Shown piece by piece: positions 16,936-26,707 of a stretch of 64,000 nt of DNA. The number at the start of each line of letters is the position of its first letter. The first letter of the stretch is position 1. Source of the stretch: Calditrichota bacterium (lineage in GTDB: Bacteria > Electryoneota > RPQS01); contig JACJVZ010000001.1 in the NCBI GenBank assembly GCA_020637445.1, positions 434,001-498,000 of the forward strand. Reading direction: 5' to 3'. The notes under the pieces were generated by a model. It was given only the letters and a program-made list of their open reading frames with translations, made no database searches and was not told where the DNA came from. The position numbers were made by a program, and so were the translations under genes.

Positions 16936-18435
16936 ATGAATTCTCGGTGGGGGTTTCTGCTTGCGGCAATCCTCGGTGCATTGGCCTTTCCGCCGGTGTC
17001 CATCTGGCCGCTGGCATACGTCGCATTGATTCCATTTCTGGTCGCCGCGACGGACACCACGCGTGCGAAAGTCTTTGGTCCGGCTTGGAGAGCCGGCGTT
17101 CTTTTCTATAGCGGTGTCCTCTATTGGGTCGGTCTGAACTCCGGCGCGCCCCTGTGGATTTCGATTGTCGCAGCTTTCGGAATGATCTGCATTCTTGCGA
17201 CGATTTGGGCCATGGTCGCATGGGCAGTAAATCGAGCGGCAAAAAATCTCTCCGTGATCGAAGCGGCGATGCTGTTTGTGGTCGGTTATCAAGCACTCGA
17301 GGTGTTCTGGGGCACCGGTGAACTGAGCTTTCCGTGGGCGACGTGGGCGATGCCGATGACCGCGTTCTATCCGGCGATGCAGATTGCGGAGTGGATTGAC
17401 TCGCAGGGCATTGCGTTCCTCGTGCTGACCGTTAACGCACTGCTGTTTCTTTTTTGGGTGACGCGCAAGCGCACCTACCTCGCAATCGGTTTGGCGTTGA
17501 TCGTGCTGCCTTTGGTCTGGGGAGCATACCGCGCGAATCAAGTTGACACCACGGCACGCATGATTCATGCTGCCAGTGTACAAGCAAACACACCGGCGGA
17601 AACAAAGTGGCAGATGAGCGCGGCGGAGATTCTTGAAGATCATGTCGTGCTGACGGATAGCTTGGCGGGTTCAAACACAGAGTTCGTTTGTTGGCCTGAA
17701 ACCGCGGTTCCGACGGCAATTCGGTTTCGCCAATGGGCTGCCGACACGCTGCGTAGTGTGGCGGAGCGAAACAACGTCACGATTCTCACCGGAGCGACGG
17801 ACTACGACGTCAGTGGCGGGACGGAAATTCCCTACAACGCCGCGTTTGTAATTCGACCGGACACGTTCGGATTCCAGCGTTCGGCCAAGATTCACCTCGT
17901 GCCTTTCGGCGAACGCATCCCCGGACAACGCTGGTTCCCATTTTTGCATGACCTTCACTTGGGACAAGCTGAATTCAAACCCGGCGATTCCGTAGTCGTC
18001 TTCTCTGGCAAGAAGATTCCGCCGTTTTCATGTTTGATCTGCTTTGAAGTTGTATATTCTGATATCGCAGCGGACGCTGTTAAGAAAGGCGCGCAGTTCT
18101 TTGGGCATGTGACCAATGACGGCTGGTACGGACACTCAAGCGGCCCTTACCAGCATCTTGCTCTTTCCAAATTACGAGCCGTAGCAACAAGACGGTCCAT
18201 TGTCCGTGCCGCCAATACCGGGATCAGCGCGTTGATCTTGCCCAGCGGCCGTTTTGTCGAATCCTTAGGATACGACAAAGCCGGAGTCATCCGCGGCGAC
18301 GTTCCAGCGCGTCAAGACGTAACACTTGCGGTTGAGTTGGCAAAGCTCTGGTCAATGCTTTACTATGGATTGTTCGCCGTCGTACTGGCCATTGTGTGGA
18401 TGCGGGCCCAACGCTACGGTATGACCGGAGTATGA
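16936..18435 (+). CDS. lnt: Apolipoprotein N-acyltransferase
   Basis: A 499-residue inner-membrane enzyme that adds the third acyl chain to the N-terminal cysteine of lipoproteins. Several N-terminal membrane helices (to about residue 200) are followed by a nitrilase-like periplasmic domain and a final helix (470-492). The catalytic triad is visible: Glu255 in WPETAVP, Lys318 in SAKIHLVPFGE and Cys369 in LICFEVVYSD. These correspond to Glu267, Lys335 and Cys387 of the E. coli enzyme. The open frame extends 126 bases upstream into the oxidoreductase gene, but ATG 16936 gives the correct hydrophobic N-terminus. The stop overlaps the next start (ATGA). Confidence 0.95.
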   Translation: MNSRWGFLLAAILGALAFPPVSIWPLAYVALIPFLVAATDTTRAKVFGPAWRAGVLFYSGVLYWVGLNSGAPLWISIVAAFGMICILATIWAMVAWAVNRAAKNLSVIEAAMLFVVGYQALEVFWGTGELSFPWATWAMPMTAFYPAMQIAEWIDSQGIAFLVLTVNALLFLFWVTRKRTYLAIGLALIVLPLVWGAYRANQVDTTARMIHAASVQANTPAETKWQMSAAEILEDHVVLTDSLAGSNTEFVCWPETAVPTAIRFRQWAADTLRSVAERNNVTILTGATDYDVSGGTEIPYNAAFVIRPDTFGFQRSAKIHLVPFGERIPGQRWFPFLHDLHLGQAEFKPGDSVVVFSGKKIPPFSCLICFEVVYSDIAADAVKKGAQFFGHVTNDGWYGHSSGPYQHLALSKLRAVATRRSIVRAANTGISALILPSGRFVESLGYDKAGVIRGDVPARQDVTLAVELAKLWSMLYYGLFAVVLAIVWMRAQRYGMTGV

Positions 18436-19424
18436 TGAGCAGGCTGATCTTAGTTCTGTTGCTCGCCAGCCGGGCGTTTGCATTCGAATGGACTTCGCTC
18501 CTCATTCAACCCGGCGTTGCCCGCTCGTTTGCGATGGGAAATGCGACGTCGGCGATGTTTGGCTCGCTTTCCGAAGGCAGTGCAAACCCCGCCGGTTTTA
18601 TTGCCTTTCCAAAGGCTACCCGCACGGGAGTCACCGCAGTGGTCCAAGGATCAGGATTCCTCTCCATAGCGGATTACCTTGATCAGGTCAAGGACACGCG
18701 CTCGACCGTCAGTCAGGTAGGAGACGTGGCGAGCTTGTTCGTACGATCCATATCGGCCAAGCACCGTTGGGCAACAGCGTCAGCAATTTTGGCGGAACCT
18801 GTGATGCGTCGTGACGAAACGACGCGATTTGACAACAGCCCTTCCAAGCACGCTTTGTCAGAATATCAGACAAGCGTCCTGTTGAATCTGCTTCTGCATC
18901 CTCGTGTGCGGGTTGGCGGGCGCGTTGATTTTTATTCGCATGGCTTTAAAGGCGATGGTGAAGGATTCAGCTACGGGGTGATATTGAAACCTCGCGGCAT
19001 GCAAGTGGGTTTACACTATCAAAGGTTTCCCGTAACCGGACCGCGCTGGCTGCATCCGCTCGACCGCCGGGTTGATCAAGGAACGACGGCGTCGGTCGCG
19101 ATCCAACGCCCTGAATATACCCTGGCATTTCAGCTCTCAAACCTCAGCGAATCGGACCTGCTTGGCTTTCTCGAGCCGCGAGTCGGTGCGGAGTGGCGGC
19201 CATGGCGCGCAGTGGCTTTGCGTGCTGGAGGAAGCCTGTTCACTCGCAGCCGTGGTGCCGCTGCAACGGCGGGGGTTGGCCTTCTCGATGCAAATTGGTT
19301 TAGGCACCACGATAACCGGCTGGAAGTCCCGGAAGACGTCTTGTCGGCGGCGATGGGGATATTGTATGATGCCGGACGACCGGTGCAAGGGTTTACCACG
19401 ATGACGTTGGCATGGCGATTCTGA
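18432..19424 (+). CDS. PorV/PorQ-like outer-membrane protein
   Basis: A roughly 330-residue secreted barrel candidate with signal peptide MMSRLILVLLLASRAFA. Its N-terminus (ARSFAMGNATSAMFGSLSEGSANPAGF) is a divergent version of the PorV/PorQ opening seen in the gene at 5805. The C-terminus is alternating and ends TLAWRF, a typical barrel end. The function is not known; the family fit is moderate. It overlaps lnt by ATGA and the following 78-residue gene by 13 bases, inside a tight envelope-biogenesis operon. Confidence 0.65.
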   Translation: MMSRLILVLLLASRAFAFEWTSLLIQPGVARSFAMGNATSAMFGSLSEGSANPAGFIAFPKATRTGVTAVVQGSGFLSIADYLDQVKDTRSTVSQVGDVASLFVRSISAKHRWATASAILAEPVMRRDETTRFDNSPSKHALSEYQTSVLLNLLLHPRVRVGGRVDFYSHGFKGDGEGFSYGVILKPRGMQVGLHYQRFPVTGPRWLHPLDRRVDQGTTASVAIQRPEYTLAFQLSNLSESDLLGFLEPRVGAEWRPWRAVALRAGGSLFTRSRGAAATAGVGLLDANWFRHHDNRLEVPEDVLSAAMGILYDAGRPVQGFTTMTLAWRF

Positions 19425-19648
19425 CCAGATTCTTGTTAGTGCTTTGGATTTCATCGCTTGCATTTGCGGTTGAAACCGACCTTGCCGAACGCGATTCGCT
19501 TCTTTCCGATACGACCCTGTCGATCCAACTGGATGATTCCAGCGCAAGCCGGAGCCATTCCCCTGCCGTAAACTGGCTCCTTCCTTTGACGGTCATCGGC
19601 GCGACCGCCGGAGTATTCATCATTTTGTTCACCGCTCGCAGTAAGTAA
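19412..19648 (+). CDS. Small membrane or secreted protein, 78 residues
   Basis: No family recognised. It has an N-terminal hydrophobic signal or anchor (FLLVLWISSLAFA), a polar middle (about residues 20-52) and a C-terminal hydrophobic segment (WLLPLTVIGATAGVFIILFT) ending ARSK. It would sit as a tail-anchored or hairpin inner-membrane protein. It overlaps the upstream barrel gene by 13 bases and its TAA shares a base with the bamD ATG at 19648. Both overlaps argue that it is a genuine coupled gene rather than a chance frame. It may serve the barrel protein or BamD; this is inference. Confidence 0.6.
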   Translation: MAILTRFLLVLWISSLAFAVETDLAERDSLLSDTTLSIQLDDSSASRSHSPAVNWLLPLTVIGATAGVFIILFTARSK

Positions 19649-20424
19649 TGTCAAAATTTCTCAGCTACGCATACCTAATTCTCGTAGTGGCGCTCCTGAT
19701 TGGATGCACGTCGCAAACGAGGTTCATTTCCGACGAAGGCGCGGACAGCGACTGGAATCGCGCCAAAAGTCTGTTCGAGCGGGAACGCTATTACAAAGCC
19801 TCGCAGCTTCTGCGGGATATCACGTTGAACTACTCGGGTTCGGCGTTTATTGATTCGGCGTACTATTATCTTGCGTTGTCGGGCTTCGAACAACAGGATT
19901 ACTTCGTTGCCGCGGACGATTTTCGCAGATTGGTTCAGCAGTTTCCCTCAAGCCATCTTGCCGGCAATGCGGCCTATTTCGAAGCTCGCTGCAACTACGA
20001 AATGGCGCCGGACTACAGGCTCGATCAAACGTTTACCGAGCAAGCCTTTGACGAGTTTCAAAGATACCTCGAAGACTATCCGCAAAACGAGTTTGCTGAC
20101 AGTGCTTATACGTACATGGGCAAGTGTCGCGACAAACTCGCCGAAAAGAGATACATGGCGCTGAAGCTGTACCTTCGATTGCAGGAATATGCCTCGGCCG
20201 TGATTTACTCTGACGCGATTCTCTCGGACTTTTACGACACGAAATATGCCGATGAAGCGGCGTTCGAAAAAGTGAGATCATTGGTCAAATTGAAAGAAAG
20301 TGAAAAGGCCGTGGCGGCGGTTGCGGACTACAAACGGAGATTTCCGGACGGCAAGTTTTTGCAACGAATCATTTCGATCGAGAGTAGTTTGCACGCCACG
20401 GAGGATCAGGCCGCAAAGCAATGA
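19648..20424 (+). CDS. bamD: Outer-membrane assembly lipoprotein BamD
   Basis: A 258-residue lipoprotein with lipobox LLIGC (Cys20) and tetratricopeptide-like helices through about residue 240. It matches the BamD/YfiO/ComL family pattern: paired motifs such as SAFIDSAYYYLALSGF, FRRLVQQFPSSHLAGNA and YLEDYPQNEFADSAYTYMGKC. BamD is the essential lipoprotein partner of BamA in inserting beta-barrels into the outer membrane. The start shares its base with the stop of the small gene upstream, and the end overlaps nadD by four bases. Confidence 0.88.
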   Translation: MSKFLSYAYLILVVALLIGCTSQTRFISDEGADSDWNRAKSLFERERYYKASQLLRDITLNYSGSAFIDSAYYYLALSGFEQQDYFVAADDFRRLVQQFPSSHLAGNAAYFEARCNYEMAPDYRLDQTFTEQAFDEFQRYLEDYPQNEFADSAYTYMGKCRDKLAEKRYMALKLYLRLQEYASAVIYSDAILSDFYDTKYADEAAFEKVRSLVKLKESEKAVAAVADYKRRFPDGKFLQRIISIESSLHATEDQAAKQ

Positions 20425-21011
20425 TCAGGCTAGGGCTTTTCGGCGGCACGTTCGATCCCATTCACTACGGCCATTTGCGAACGGTTGAAGCTGCGCGCCA
20501 AGAACTTGAATTGCCGGAAATTTGGATGTTGCCCAATCCGCATCCTCCGCACAAGCTGCATCTCGAGATGACGCCTTATTCGCATCGCAAAGAGATGCTC
20601 AGGCTTGCGTTGGCAGAATTCCCTGCGCTCAAGCTCTCTGACACCGAAGAACGTGTCGACGGACCTGCCTACACGACGGAGACTATTCGGCGAGTTGTCA
20701 AGTTGTTTCCGGAAAACGAGCCAAAAGAGCTTTGGCTCATTGTCGGAGCCGATTCATTGGTTGAGCTTCCAAAGTGGAAAAACCCCGAGGATCTGTTCGA
20801 AACCGCGCATGTCGCCGCCTTGAGACGTCCGGGGGTTGACTTGGCTGATGCTCCGTCCAAGTACGTTAACCGAGTTCGGATTCTGGAGACACCGCTCATT
20901 CCGATTTCCGCTACAGAGATTCGCAGGGCAATCCGCGGAGGGCAAGACACCTCTCCGTGGCTGCCGGCAACAGTGCGCAACTATATCGAAGAACACCAAC
21001 TCTATCGGTAG
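20421..21011 (+). CDS. nadD: Nicotinate-nucleotide adenylyltransferase
   Basis: A 196-residue enzyme making deamido-NAD from nicotinate mononucleotide and ATP. The nucleotidyltransferase motif GLFGGTFDPIHYGHL is at residues 5-19. The ISATEIRRAIRGG motif near residue 165 is the second ATP-binding signature. It overlaps bamD by four bases (ATGA), an arrangement that suggests coupling rather than a shared pathway. The last gene of the lnt-bamD run. Confidence 0.94.
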   Translation: MIRLGLFGGTFDPIHYGHLRTVEAARQELELPEIWMLPNPHPPHKLHLEMTPYSHRKEMLRLALAEFPALKLSDTEERVDGPAYTTETIRRVVKLFPENEPKELWLIVGADSLVELPKWKNPEDLFETAHVAALRRPGVDLADAPSKYVNRVRILETPLIPISATEIRRAIRGGQDTSPWLPATVRNYIEEHQLYR

Positions 21012-21096
21012 AGTAAAAGCGACCGTTGCTAACAAATCTCTTTCCTTTCACACGCAAATTCCCTATCTTTTAGTTTAGGCCCCTGTAGGGCACCTA

Positions 21097-21126
21097 TTGA
21101 TTTCACTTCATTTAAGGTGGTAAAAT
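21097..21126 (+). promoter_or_regulatory. Candidate promoter of the T9SS cargo gene
   Basis: TTGATT (21097-21102) and TAAAAT (21121-21126) are separated by 18 bases and lie 50 bases upstream of the ATG at 21176. The match to the TTGACA/TATATT pattern seen elsewhere in the window is partial. No other candidate was seen in this 164-base gap. Confidence 0.35.
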
Positions 21127-21175
21127 CCCGGAAGTTGTTGATATGTTTGTAGATACCAAGAATTGGAGGACCCCC

Positions 21176-23242
21176 ATGCGTTGGACCCACTGGCTCCTGC
21201 TCCTTTGCTTAACTACTGCGATGTCCGCCATGGCCTCGGACAATGCGACAGTGCTATTGCCGAGTGATCTGGACACCCGTATGCTCCCATCCGGAGCGCT
21301 TGACGATCCGCAGCCGGACACGTTGCTTTATGACAATAATGCACCGGCAGCACTAATCACATCTCAGAACTTTTACGCTCGTGTTCGCTTCACACCGCAG
21401 GTTGATTTTTCGATAATTAGTTGCTATTTGCTCACGATTGACGGCAACTCAGTCGATCCTGCCTGTTCTGCGTTTGTTTACACGGCTACACCGGCCCCCG
21501 GTGGCGAGCAGGGCTACGCAATCTTCAATGCCCCGTTCCCCGAGTTTGAGTTTATGGACCGCAATTTCAACGACACGATTGACGTTGCAGGCGGCCAAGA
21601 TTTCTACGTAGTGTTTGGTCCGATTCCCGGCGGCACTCAGGGCAATGGCCACTGGAATCCTGTTTATGACAACGCACCCACGGCGTCCCGCAGCTCTTTT
21701 GCCACAACAGGCCGCTTCGGCACCTATACCGCTGCCAACGGCGACTGGATGATTCGCGTCGGCGGCATTTCAGGTGGTGTGTTTACGGACTTGGCCGCAG
21801 GTGATTTGTATAACGACGTCAACGGCGAACCTAAGTTCAACTTCCATTTAGGCGAAGAAGTCGCGTTGAACCAAATGATCGAAAATATCGGAACGCAGGC
21901 CGCAACGGCTTATGTCGCGGAATTCTCTGTGACCGGACCGGGAGGGACGGAAGTTTTCAGCGAAGATTTCGTTGGAACGAATCTCGATCCGGGTGCGCTG
22001 ATTGTTGCTTCGACTGCCGCCTTCACGCCTGATGCAGAAGGTGAATATGTTGCCTCGTGCAACGTGCTTGCCGACGGCGACGACAACGCTGACAACAATA
22101 TGTCTTATCTGCGCTTCTTCGTCGGCGGGAATGGTCGTTGGTACCGCTATGACGACGATGAAGGTGCCGATTCGTATACCGGCTTCTCGGCAGGAAACGG
22201 CTGGGCCTTGAAACTTGAGCCCGATGAATGGCCCGCCCGCTTGACCAGCATTCGCATTGACCTTGGTGGATCTGGCACCGGTAACTTCATGATTTGGATG
22301 AACGACTTGAATGGTTTGCCGACGTTCCCGACAGTTTGGACCGGCACGCCCGCAGTTGTTCAAGGCTGGAACGAAATCCCCATAACTCCGCCGATCGACC
22401 TTTTTGACGGACAGGGAATTACGTTCGGATATCTGTTCCAAACCGGCATCAACATGGGATACGATACGGATCCGCCGAACTGCGCCGACATTCCTCAAAT
22501 GGATACGATTGCCTATCAGCTTGCCAACAGCGGCAACTCGATCTTCTTTGACGACGGCGGTAACCTCTGCATTCAGGCGTTCTTCGATTCTTCTTCAGCC
22601 TCGAATCCCAACCCCGTGGTGGCGACTAACACGGATACAATTGACTTCGGTCACTGGAATCCGGCCTGGCCGCCCGCCACACGGACGCTGACGATTTACA
22701 ATGAAGGAAGTGAAGATCCTTTGGTTGTTTCAAACGTTGCGGTGTCTCCGCCGAACGTAACTCCCGCGTATGATATCGAACCCACTTCATTCACGATTCC
22801 CGCAGGCGGCAGTCATGATGTGACAGTGACCTTCGATCCGCCGATCCACCGTTCGTGGCCGGGCCTGATTACGATCTACAGCAACGCGTTCAACGACACG
22901 GCTTATGTCGTGCTTCTGCGCGGCGTCGGTGATACTACTGCGACGGATGACGTCAATCAGATTGATCTGCCGTTGCCGGCGGAATTCTCACTGGGTCAGA
23001 ATTATCCGAATCCCTTCAACCCGTCCACCGAGATTCAGTTCTCGCTTCCGGTTCAGTCAAACGTACGTTTGACGATCGTGAACATGCTGGGTCAAGAAGT
23101 GGCCGTTTTGGCCAGTGGCCGCTATTCTGCGGGCACCTACAATGCCACCTTCGACGGCGCTAATTTGCCAACAGGACTGTACTTCTACCGCTTGGATGCG
23201 GGAGACTTTACGTCTGTGCGCAAGATGATGCTGCTTAAGTAA
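21176..23242 (+). CDS. Secreted protein with CARDB-like and ASH-like domains and T9SS sorting domain
   Basis: A 688-residue secreted protein with signal peptide MRWTHWLLLLCLTTAMSAMA. A CARDB-like beta-sandwich follows (about residues 195-300, around NQMIENIGTQAATAYVAEF), and an ASPM/SPD-2/Hydin-like domain lies at about 490-580 (TIDFGHWNPAWPPATRTLTI). The last 85 residues form a type A T9SS sorting domain, with YPNPFNPSTEI and ending LPTGLYFYRLDAGDFTSVRK. The protein is probably exported by type IX secretion and surface-attached or released. No catalytic motif was seen. The ATG at 21176 is chosen because of GGAGG seven bases upstream; an upstream ATG at 21143 would spoil the signal peptide. 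Confidence 0.85.
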   Translation: MRWTHWLLLLCLTTAMSAMASDNATVLLPSDLDTRMLPSGALDDPQPDTLLYDNNAPAALITSQNFYARVRFTPQVDFSIISCYLLTIDGNSVDPACSAFVYTATPAPGGEQGYAIFNAPFPEFEFMDRNFNDTIDVAGGQDFYVVFGPIPGGTQGNGHWNPVYDNAPTASRSSFATTGRFGTYTAANGDWMIRVGGISGGVFTDLAAGDLYNDVNGEPKFNFHLGEEVALNQMIENIGTQAATAYVAEFSVTGPGGTEVFSEDFVGTNLDPGALIVASTAAFTPDAEGEYVASCNVLADGDDNADNNMSYLRFFVGGNGRWYRYDDDEGADSYTGFSAGNGWALKLEPDEWPARLTSIRIDLGGSGTGNFMIWMNDLNGLPTFPTVWTGTPAVVQGWNEIPITPPIDLFDGQGITFGYLFQTGINMGYDTDPPNCADIPQMDTIAYQLANSGNSIFFDDGGNLCIQAFFDSSSASNPNPVVATNTDTIDFGHWNPAWPPATRTLTIYNEGSEDPLVVSNVAVSPPNVTPAYDIEPTSFTIPAGGSHDVTVTFDPPIHRSWPGLITIYSNAFNDTAYVVLLRGVGDTTATDDVNQIDLPLPAEFSLGQNYPNPFNPSTEIQFSLPVQSNVRLTIVNMLGQEVAVLASGRYSAGTYNATFDGANLPTGLYFYRLDAGDFTSVRKMMLLK

Positions 23243-23260
23243 CAAAATGCAACAAATTAT

Positions 23261-23289
23261 GGCCCCCGGAGTCTTATACTTCGGGGGCC
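23261..23289 (+). terminator. Rho-independent terminator
   Basis: GGCCCCCG pairs perfectly with CGGGGGCC, with one further A-T pair, closing a loop of about ten bases, and is followed by ATTTTGT. It lies 19 bases after the stop of the T9SS cargo gene. Confidence 0.88.
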
Positions 23290-23378
23290 ATTTTGTCTGC
23301 ATGGTTCTCGTTTCTCCTACACTCGTTTGCACGACGATTCCCTTCGCCTTTTCCTCTCTCAGATAGTAAGGAACCCGC

Positions 23379-26300
23379 ATGAATCTGTTCATCACCTTTG
23401 TCACACTGCTCCTGTCCGCATATTCGCTGTATGCCGCGCCGACGGAAGGCTATTACCGCTGGCCGACGGCCTATGGCAATCAGGTCGCATTTACCGCGGA
23501 CAACGACCTTTGGATCGCCCCGCTGAATGGCGGCGCCGCGCGTCGTCTGACCTCCGCACCCGGAGAAGAACGTTTCGCCATGTTTTCACCGGACGGGAAG
23601 TGGATTGCCTTTAGCGCAAACTATGACGGAAACATTGATGTCTATATCATTTCACCGGAAGGCGGAGAGCCCCGTCGTCTGACGTACCATCCGGGGGCCG
23701 ACTGGGTCGCTGCTTGGACGAATGACGGACGAGTTGCTTATCGTAATTACTCCGACAACGGCATGCGTCAGTACGAGATGTACTTGATCGGCACGGACGG
23801 CGGTTGGCCGGAAAAAATGGCGCTTCCCGAAGCCGCGCATATCGCCTTTGAGCCCGGCGGAGATCGTATCGCGTATACTCGCTTCTCGCTCGGATTCCGC
23901 ACGTGGAAACGCTACAAAGGCGGATGGGCAGAGCAGATTATTGTCGGCAGCCAGAAGGCGCAAGATTACAAACAAGTGACCACGTGGGAGGGCAACAACG
24001 CTACTCCGATGTGGTACGGCGGAAAAATCTTCTACGTGCGCAACAACGACGATCGCGACAATCTCTACTGCATGAATCCCGACGGTTCGGATATTCAGCA
24101 GTTGACTCAGCATCGGGATTACGACGTGCGGTGGCCGAGCCTTGCCGACGGCAAGATCGCCTACACAGTCGGTGCGGACGTTTATGTCTACGATATCGCC
24201 GCGGGGCAAACACGCAAAGTCGACCTGATGCTGCCCAGCGAAATGCTCTTGGCTCGCGACAAGTTCATTTCCCCCGACGATTACACCAATGACTACGGAC
24301 TTTCGCCTGACGGCTCACGCATCGTTCTCGGTGCGCGCGGTGCGTTGTTCACGGCCTCGACCGAGCGCCGCGGTGTTATTCTGCAATCTTCAAGCGAGCA
24401 GGGCGAGCGCCAGAAATCGCCGTTCTACAGCAAAGACGGAAAAGAAATTTTCGCGTGGTCAGACCGCATGGGTGACCAAACTTTGTGGGCGTTTCCGGCC
24501 GACGGCAAGGGTGAGCCTCGCAAAGTCGCTCCCGGACCGTCTACGTATAACTTTAGTGTCGCCATGTCCCCCGACGGCGAATGGGGAGTTTGCGGCAACA
24601 AGGACAGAACACTTGCTCTGATCAATCTCAAGACCGGATCAACGTCCGTGCTGGATTCTTCGGACTGGGAAATCTACGGGTACGAATGGTCTCCCGATTC
24701 TCGTTATATCGCCTACAGCGTGACGATGCCCAACAAGTTTGGCGCGATCAAGATCTATGACATGAAAGAGAAGAAGATTCACCTTGTCACGGATCCGATG
24801 TTTGACAGCGATTCGCCGACGTGGGATCCCGAAGGCAAATGGCTCTACTTCACGTCACGCCGCAATCAAAATGCCTTCTACGGCGAGAACGATTACTCTT
24901 TCATCACGCTGAAAACGAGCCAACTTTTCATGCTCGCGCTCGCGAAAGACACCAAGAGTCCGTATCTGCCCGAAGACAATAGTATCGCGAGTGACAAGAA
25001 GGACGACGAGAAGAAAGAGGACGACAAGAAGGACAAAGACAAAGACAAAGACAAAGACAAGGACAAGAAAGACGAGAAGAAAGTCGAAGTCAAGATTGAC
25101 TGGGACGGAATCGTTAACCGTATTGTCCTGTTGCCGTCTGATCCGGGCCGTTACGGCGGATTGGGTGCGACGGAAGGCAAGCTCTACTATGTCGCTTTTG
25201 ACGTGCGCGGATGGAAAGACGGCGACTTCCACGATTTTGACGAAGATCCTGCTGTTGCCTTGCGCTGCTTCGAGATCAAAAAGAAGAAAGACAATGTGGT
25301 GGTCGACGGCGCGCGCGGATACAGCTTCTCGCTGGACGGCAAGAAGATGGTGGTTCGCAAGAAGAACGACTTCATCATCATGGATGCTGGTGACACCAAA
25401 GAGCCGGAGCCGGACAAGGACGACAAAGACAAGGGTCTGCATCTCGAAGAATGGTCGTATGACGTCAATCCCCGAGCGGAGTGGAAGCAGATTTACTGGG
25501 AAGCATGGCGGCTTGATCGCGACTTCTTCTACGATCCCAACATGCACGGCGTGGATTGGAAGAAGCAGGGTGACCGCTATGCGGCTTTGATTGACCGCAT
25601 CACGTCTCGTGACGAATTGAATGACATCCTCGGTCAGCTCTTCGGAGAATTGAATGCCGGCCACGCCTATATTTTCGGCGGCGACCGCGAACGCTCCAAG
25701 CACATCGGAGTCGGTATGCTCGGCATCGACGTCACGCGCGAGAGCAACGGCTTCTACAAGATCGACAAGATTCTTGCGCCCGATCCGTGGGACAAAGACC
25801 GAACGAGTCCGCTGTCACAGGTTGGTTTGGATGTGAAAGCCGGCGACTATCTGGTTGCCATCGATCGCAAGCCCGTGAACTCCGTGAGCAACTACTTCGA
25901 ACTCTTGAGTAACAAGAGCGGCAAGCTCGTGATGGTCTCGGTCAACGACAAGCCTTCAGTGGAAGGCGCGCGCGAGTTCGTCGTTAAGGCGATGGGCGAC
26001 GAAGGTGATCTTCGATACTGGGATTGGGTCAAGGGCCGGATGGCGTATGTCAAGGAACACGGCGGAGATGATATTGCATATCTGCACTTGTCGGATATGA
26101 GCCCTCCGGGAATGGAACAGTTCATGCGCGAATACTACCCGCAGGTTTACGGCAAGAAGGCGTTCATCTTTGATGTCCGAAACAATGGCGGCGGCAACAT
26201 TGCCCGCTGGATCCTCAGCCAGCTTGACCGGAAAATTTGGTCGTGGGGAATGGCGCGCAACGGTTCGCGCGATCACGATCCCAGCTCGGCTTTCCAAGGT

Positions 26301-26690
26301 CAAATGATTGCGCTGTGCGACGAACAAACTGGTTCCGACGGCGAAACGTTTTCGGAAGGCTGGAAGCGCCTCGAGCTCGGACCGTTGGTTGGCAAGCGCA
26401 CGTGGGGCGGATGGGTTGGCATTCGCGGCGGCAAGCCTTTCATTGACGGCGGTGGATCCACTCAACCTGAGTTCACAGGCTGGGGCGCGGATGGCAAATG
26501 GTTGATTGAAGGGCCCGGCGTGACTCCGGATGTCGAGGTCGACCAAAACGTCAAGCACCTTTTGAATGGCACGGACGATCAGCTCGATTATGCCATCAAG
26601 TGGTGCCGCGATATGATCAAGAAAGAACCCCGCAAAGACGTACCGATGCCGCCGTTCCCAATCAAGGCGGCGACTGGTCCAACTCAATAG
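23379..26690 (+). CDS. Tricorn-like S41 family protease, secreted
   Basis: A 1103-residue homologue of the tricorn protease with a signal peptide (MNLFITFVTLLLSAYSLYAA), so it acts in the periplasm or outside. N-terminal beta-propeller blades with SPDGKWIAF-type repeats span about residues 25-540. A Lys/Asp-rich low-complexity linker follows (about 541-575), then a second propeller-like part, a C1 helical segment, a PDZ domain (about 800-870) and the S41 catalytic core. His762 (GHAYIFGGD), Ser986 (QTGSDGETF) and Glu1044 (IEGPGVTPDVEV) correspond to the tricorn catalytic residues; the residue before the histidine is Gly, not the usual Ser. It probably trims peptides. It stands alone between two terminators. 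Confidence 0.9.
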   Translation: MNLFITFVTLLLSAYSLYAAPTEGYYRWPTAYGNQVAFTADNDLWIAPLNGGAARRLTSAPGEERFAMFSPDGKWIAFSANYDGNIDVYIISPEGGEPRRLTYHPGADWVAAWTNDGRVAYRNYSDNGMRQYEMYLIGTDGGWPEKMALPEAAHIAFEPGGDRIAYTRFSLGFRTWKRYKGGWAEQIIVGSQKAQDYKQVTTWEGNNATPMWYGGKIFYVRNNDDRDNLYCMNPDGSDIQQLTQHRDYDVRWPSLADGKIAYTVGADVYVYDIAAGQTRKVDLMLPSEMLLARDKFISPDDYTNDYGLSPDGSRIVLGARGALFTASTERRGVILQSSSEQGERQKSPFYSKDGKEIFAWSDRMGDQTLWAFPADGKGEPRKVAPGPSTYNFSVAMSPDGEWGVCGNKDRTLALINLKTGSTSVLDSSDWEIYGYEWSPDSRYIAYSVTMPNKFGAIKIYDMKEKKIHLVTDPMFDSDSPTWDPEGKWLYFTSRRNQNAFYGENDYSFITLKTSQLFMLALAKDTKSPYLPEDNSIASDKKDDEKKEDDKKDKDKDKDKDKDKKDEKKVEVKIDWDGIVNRIVLLPSDPGRYGGLGATEGKLYYVAFDVRGWKDGDFHDFDEDPAVALRCFEIKKKKDNVVVDGARGYSFSLDGKKMVVRKKNDFIIMDAGDTKEPEPDKDDKDKGLHLEEWSYDVNPRAEWKQIYWEAWRLDRDFFYDPNMHGVDWKKQGDRYAALIDRITSRDELNDILGQLFGELNAGHAYIFGGDRERSKHIGVGMLGIDVTRESNGFYKIDKILAPDPWDKDRTSPLSQVGLDVKAGDYLVAIDRKPVNSVSNYFELLSNKSGKLVMVSVNDKPSVEGAREFVVKAMGDEGDLRYWDWVKGRMAYVKEHGGDDIAYLHLSDMSPPGMEQFMREYYPQVYGKKAFIFDVRNNGGGNIARWILSQLDRKIWSWGMARNGSRDHDPSSAFQGQMIALCDEQTGSDGETFSEGWKRLELGPLVGKRTWGGWVGIRGGKPFIDGGGSTQPEFTGWGADGKWLIEGPGVTPDVEVDQNVKHLLNGTDDQLDYAIKWCRDMIKKEPRKDVPMPPFPIKAATGPTQ

Positions 26691-26707
26691 TACTTCCTGT
26701 TTGCATA

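Noticed and set aside
21073..21094. Possible terminator between nadD and the T9SS cargo gene (GCCC-CTGTA-GGGC)
   Set aside because: The stem is only four bases and there is no T-tract; too weak to call.
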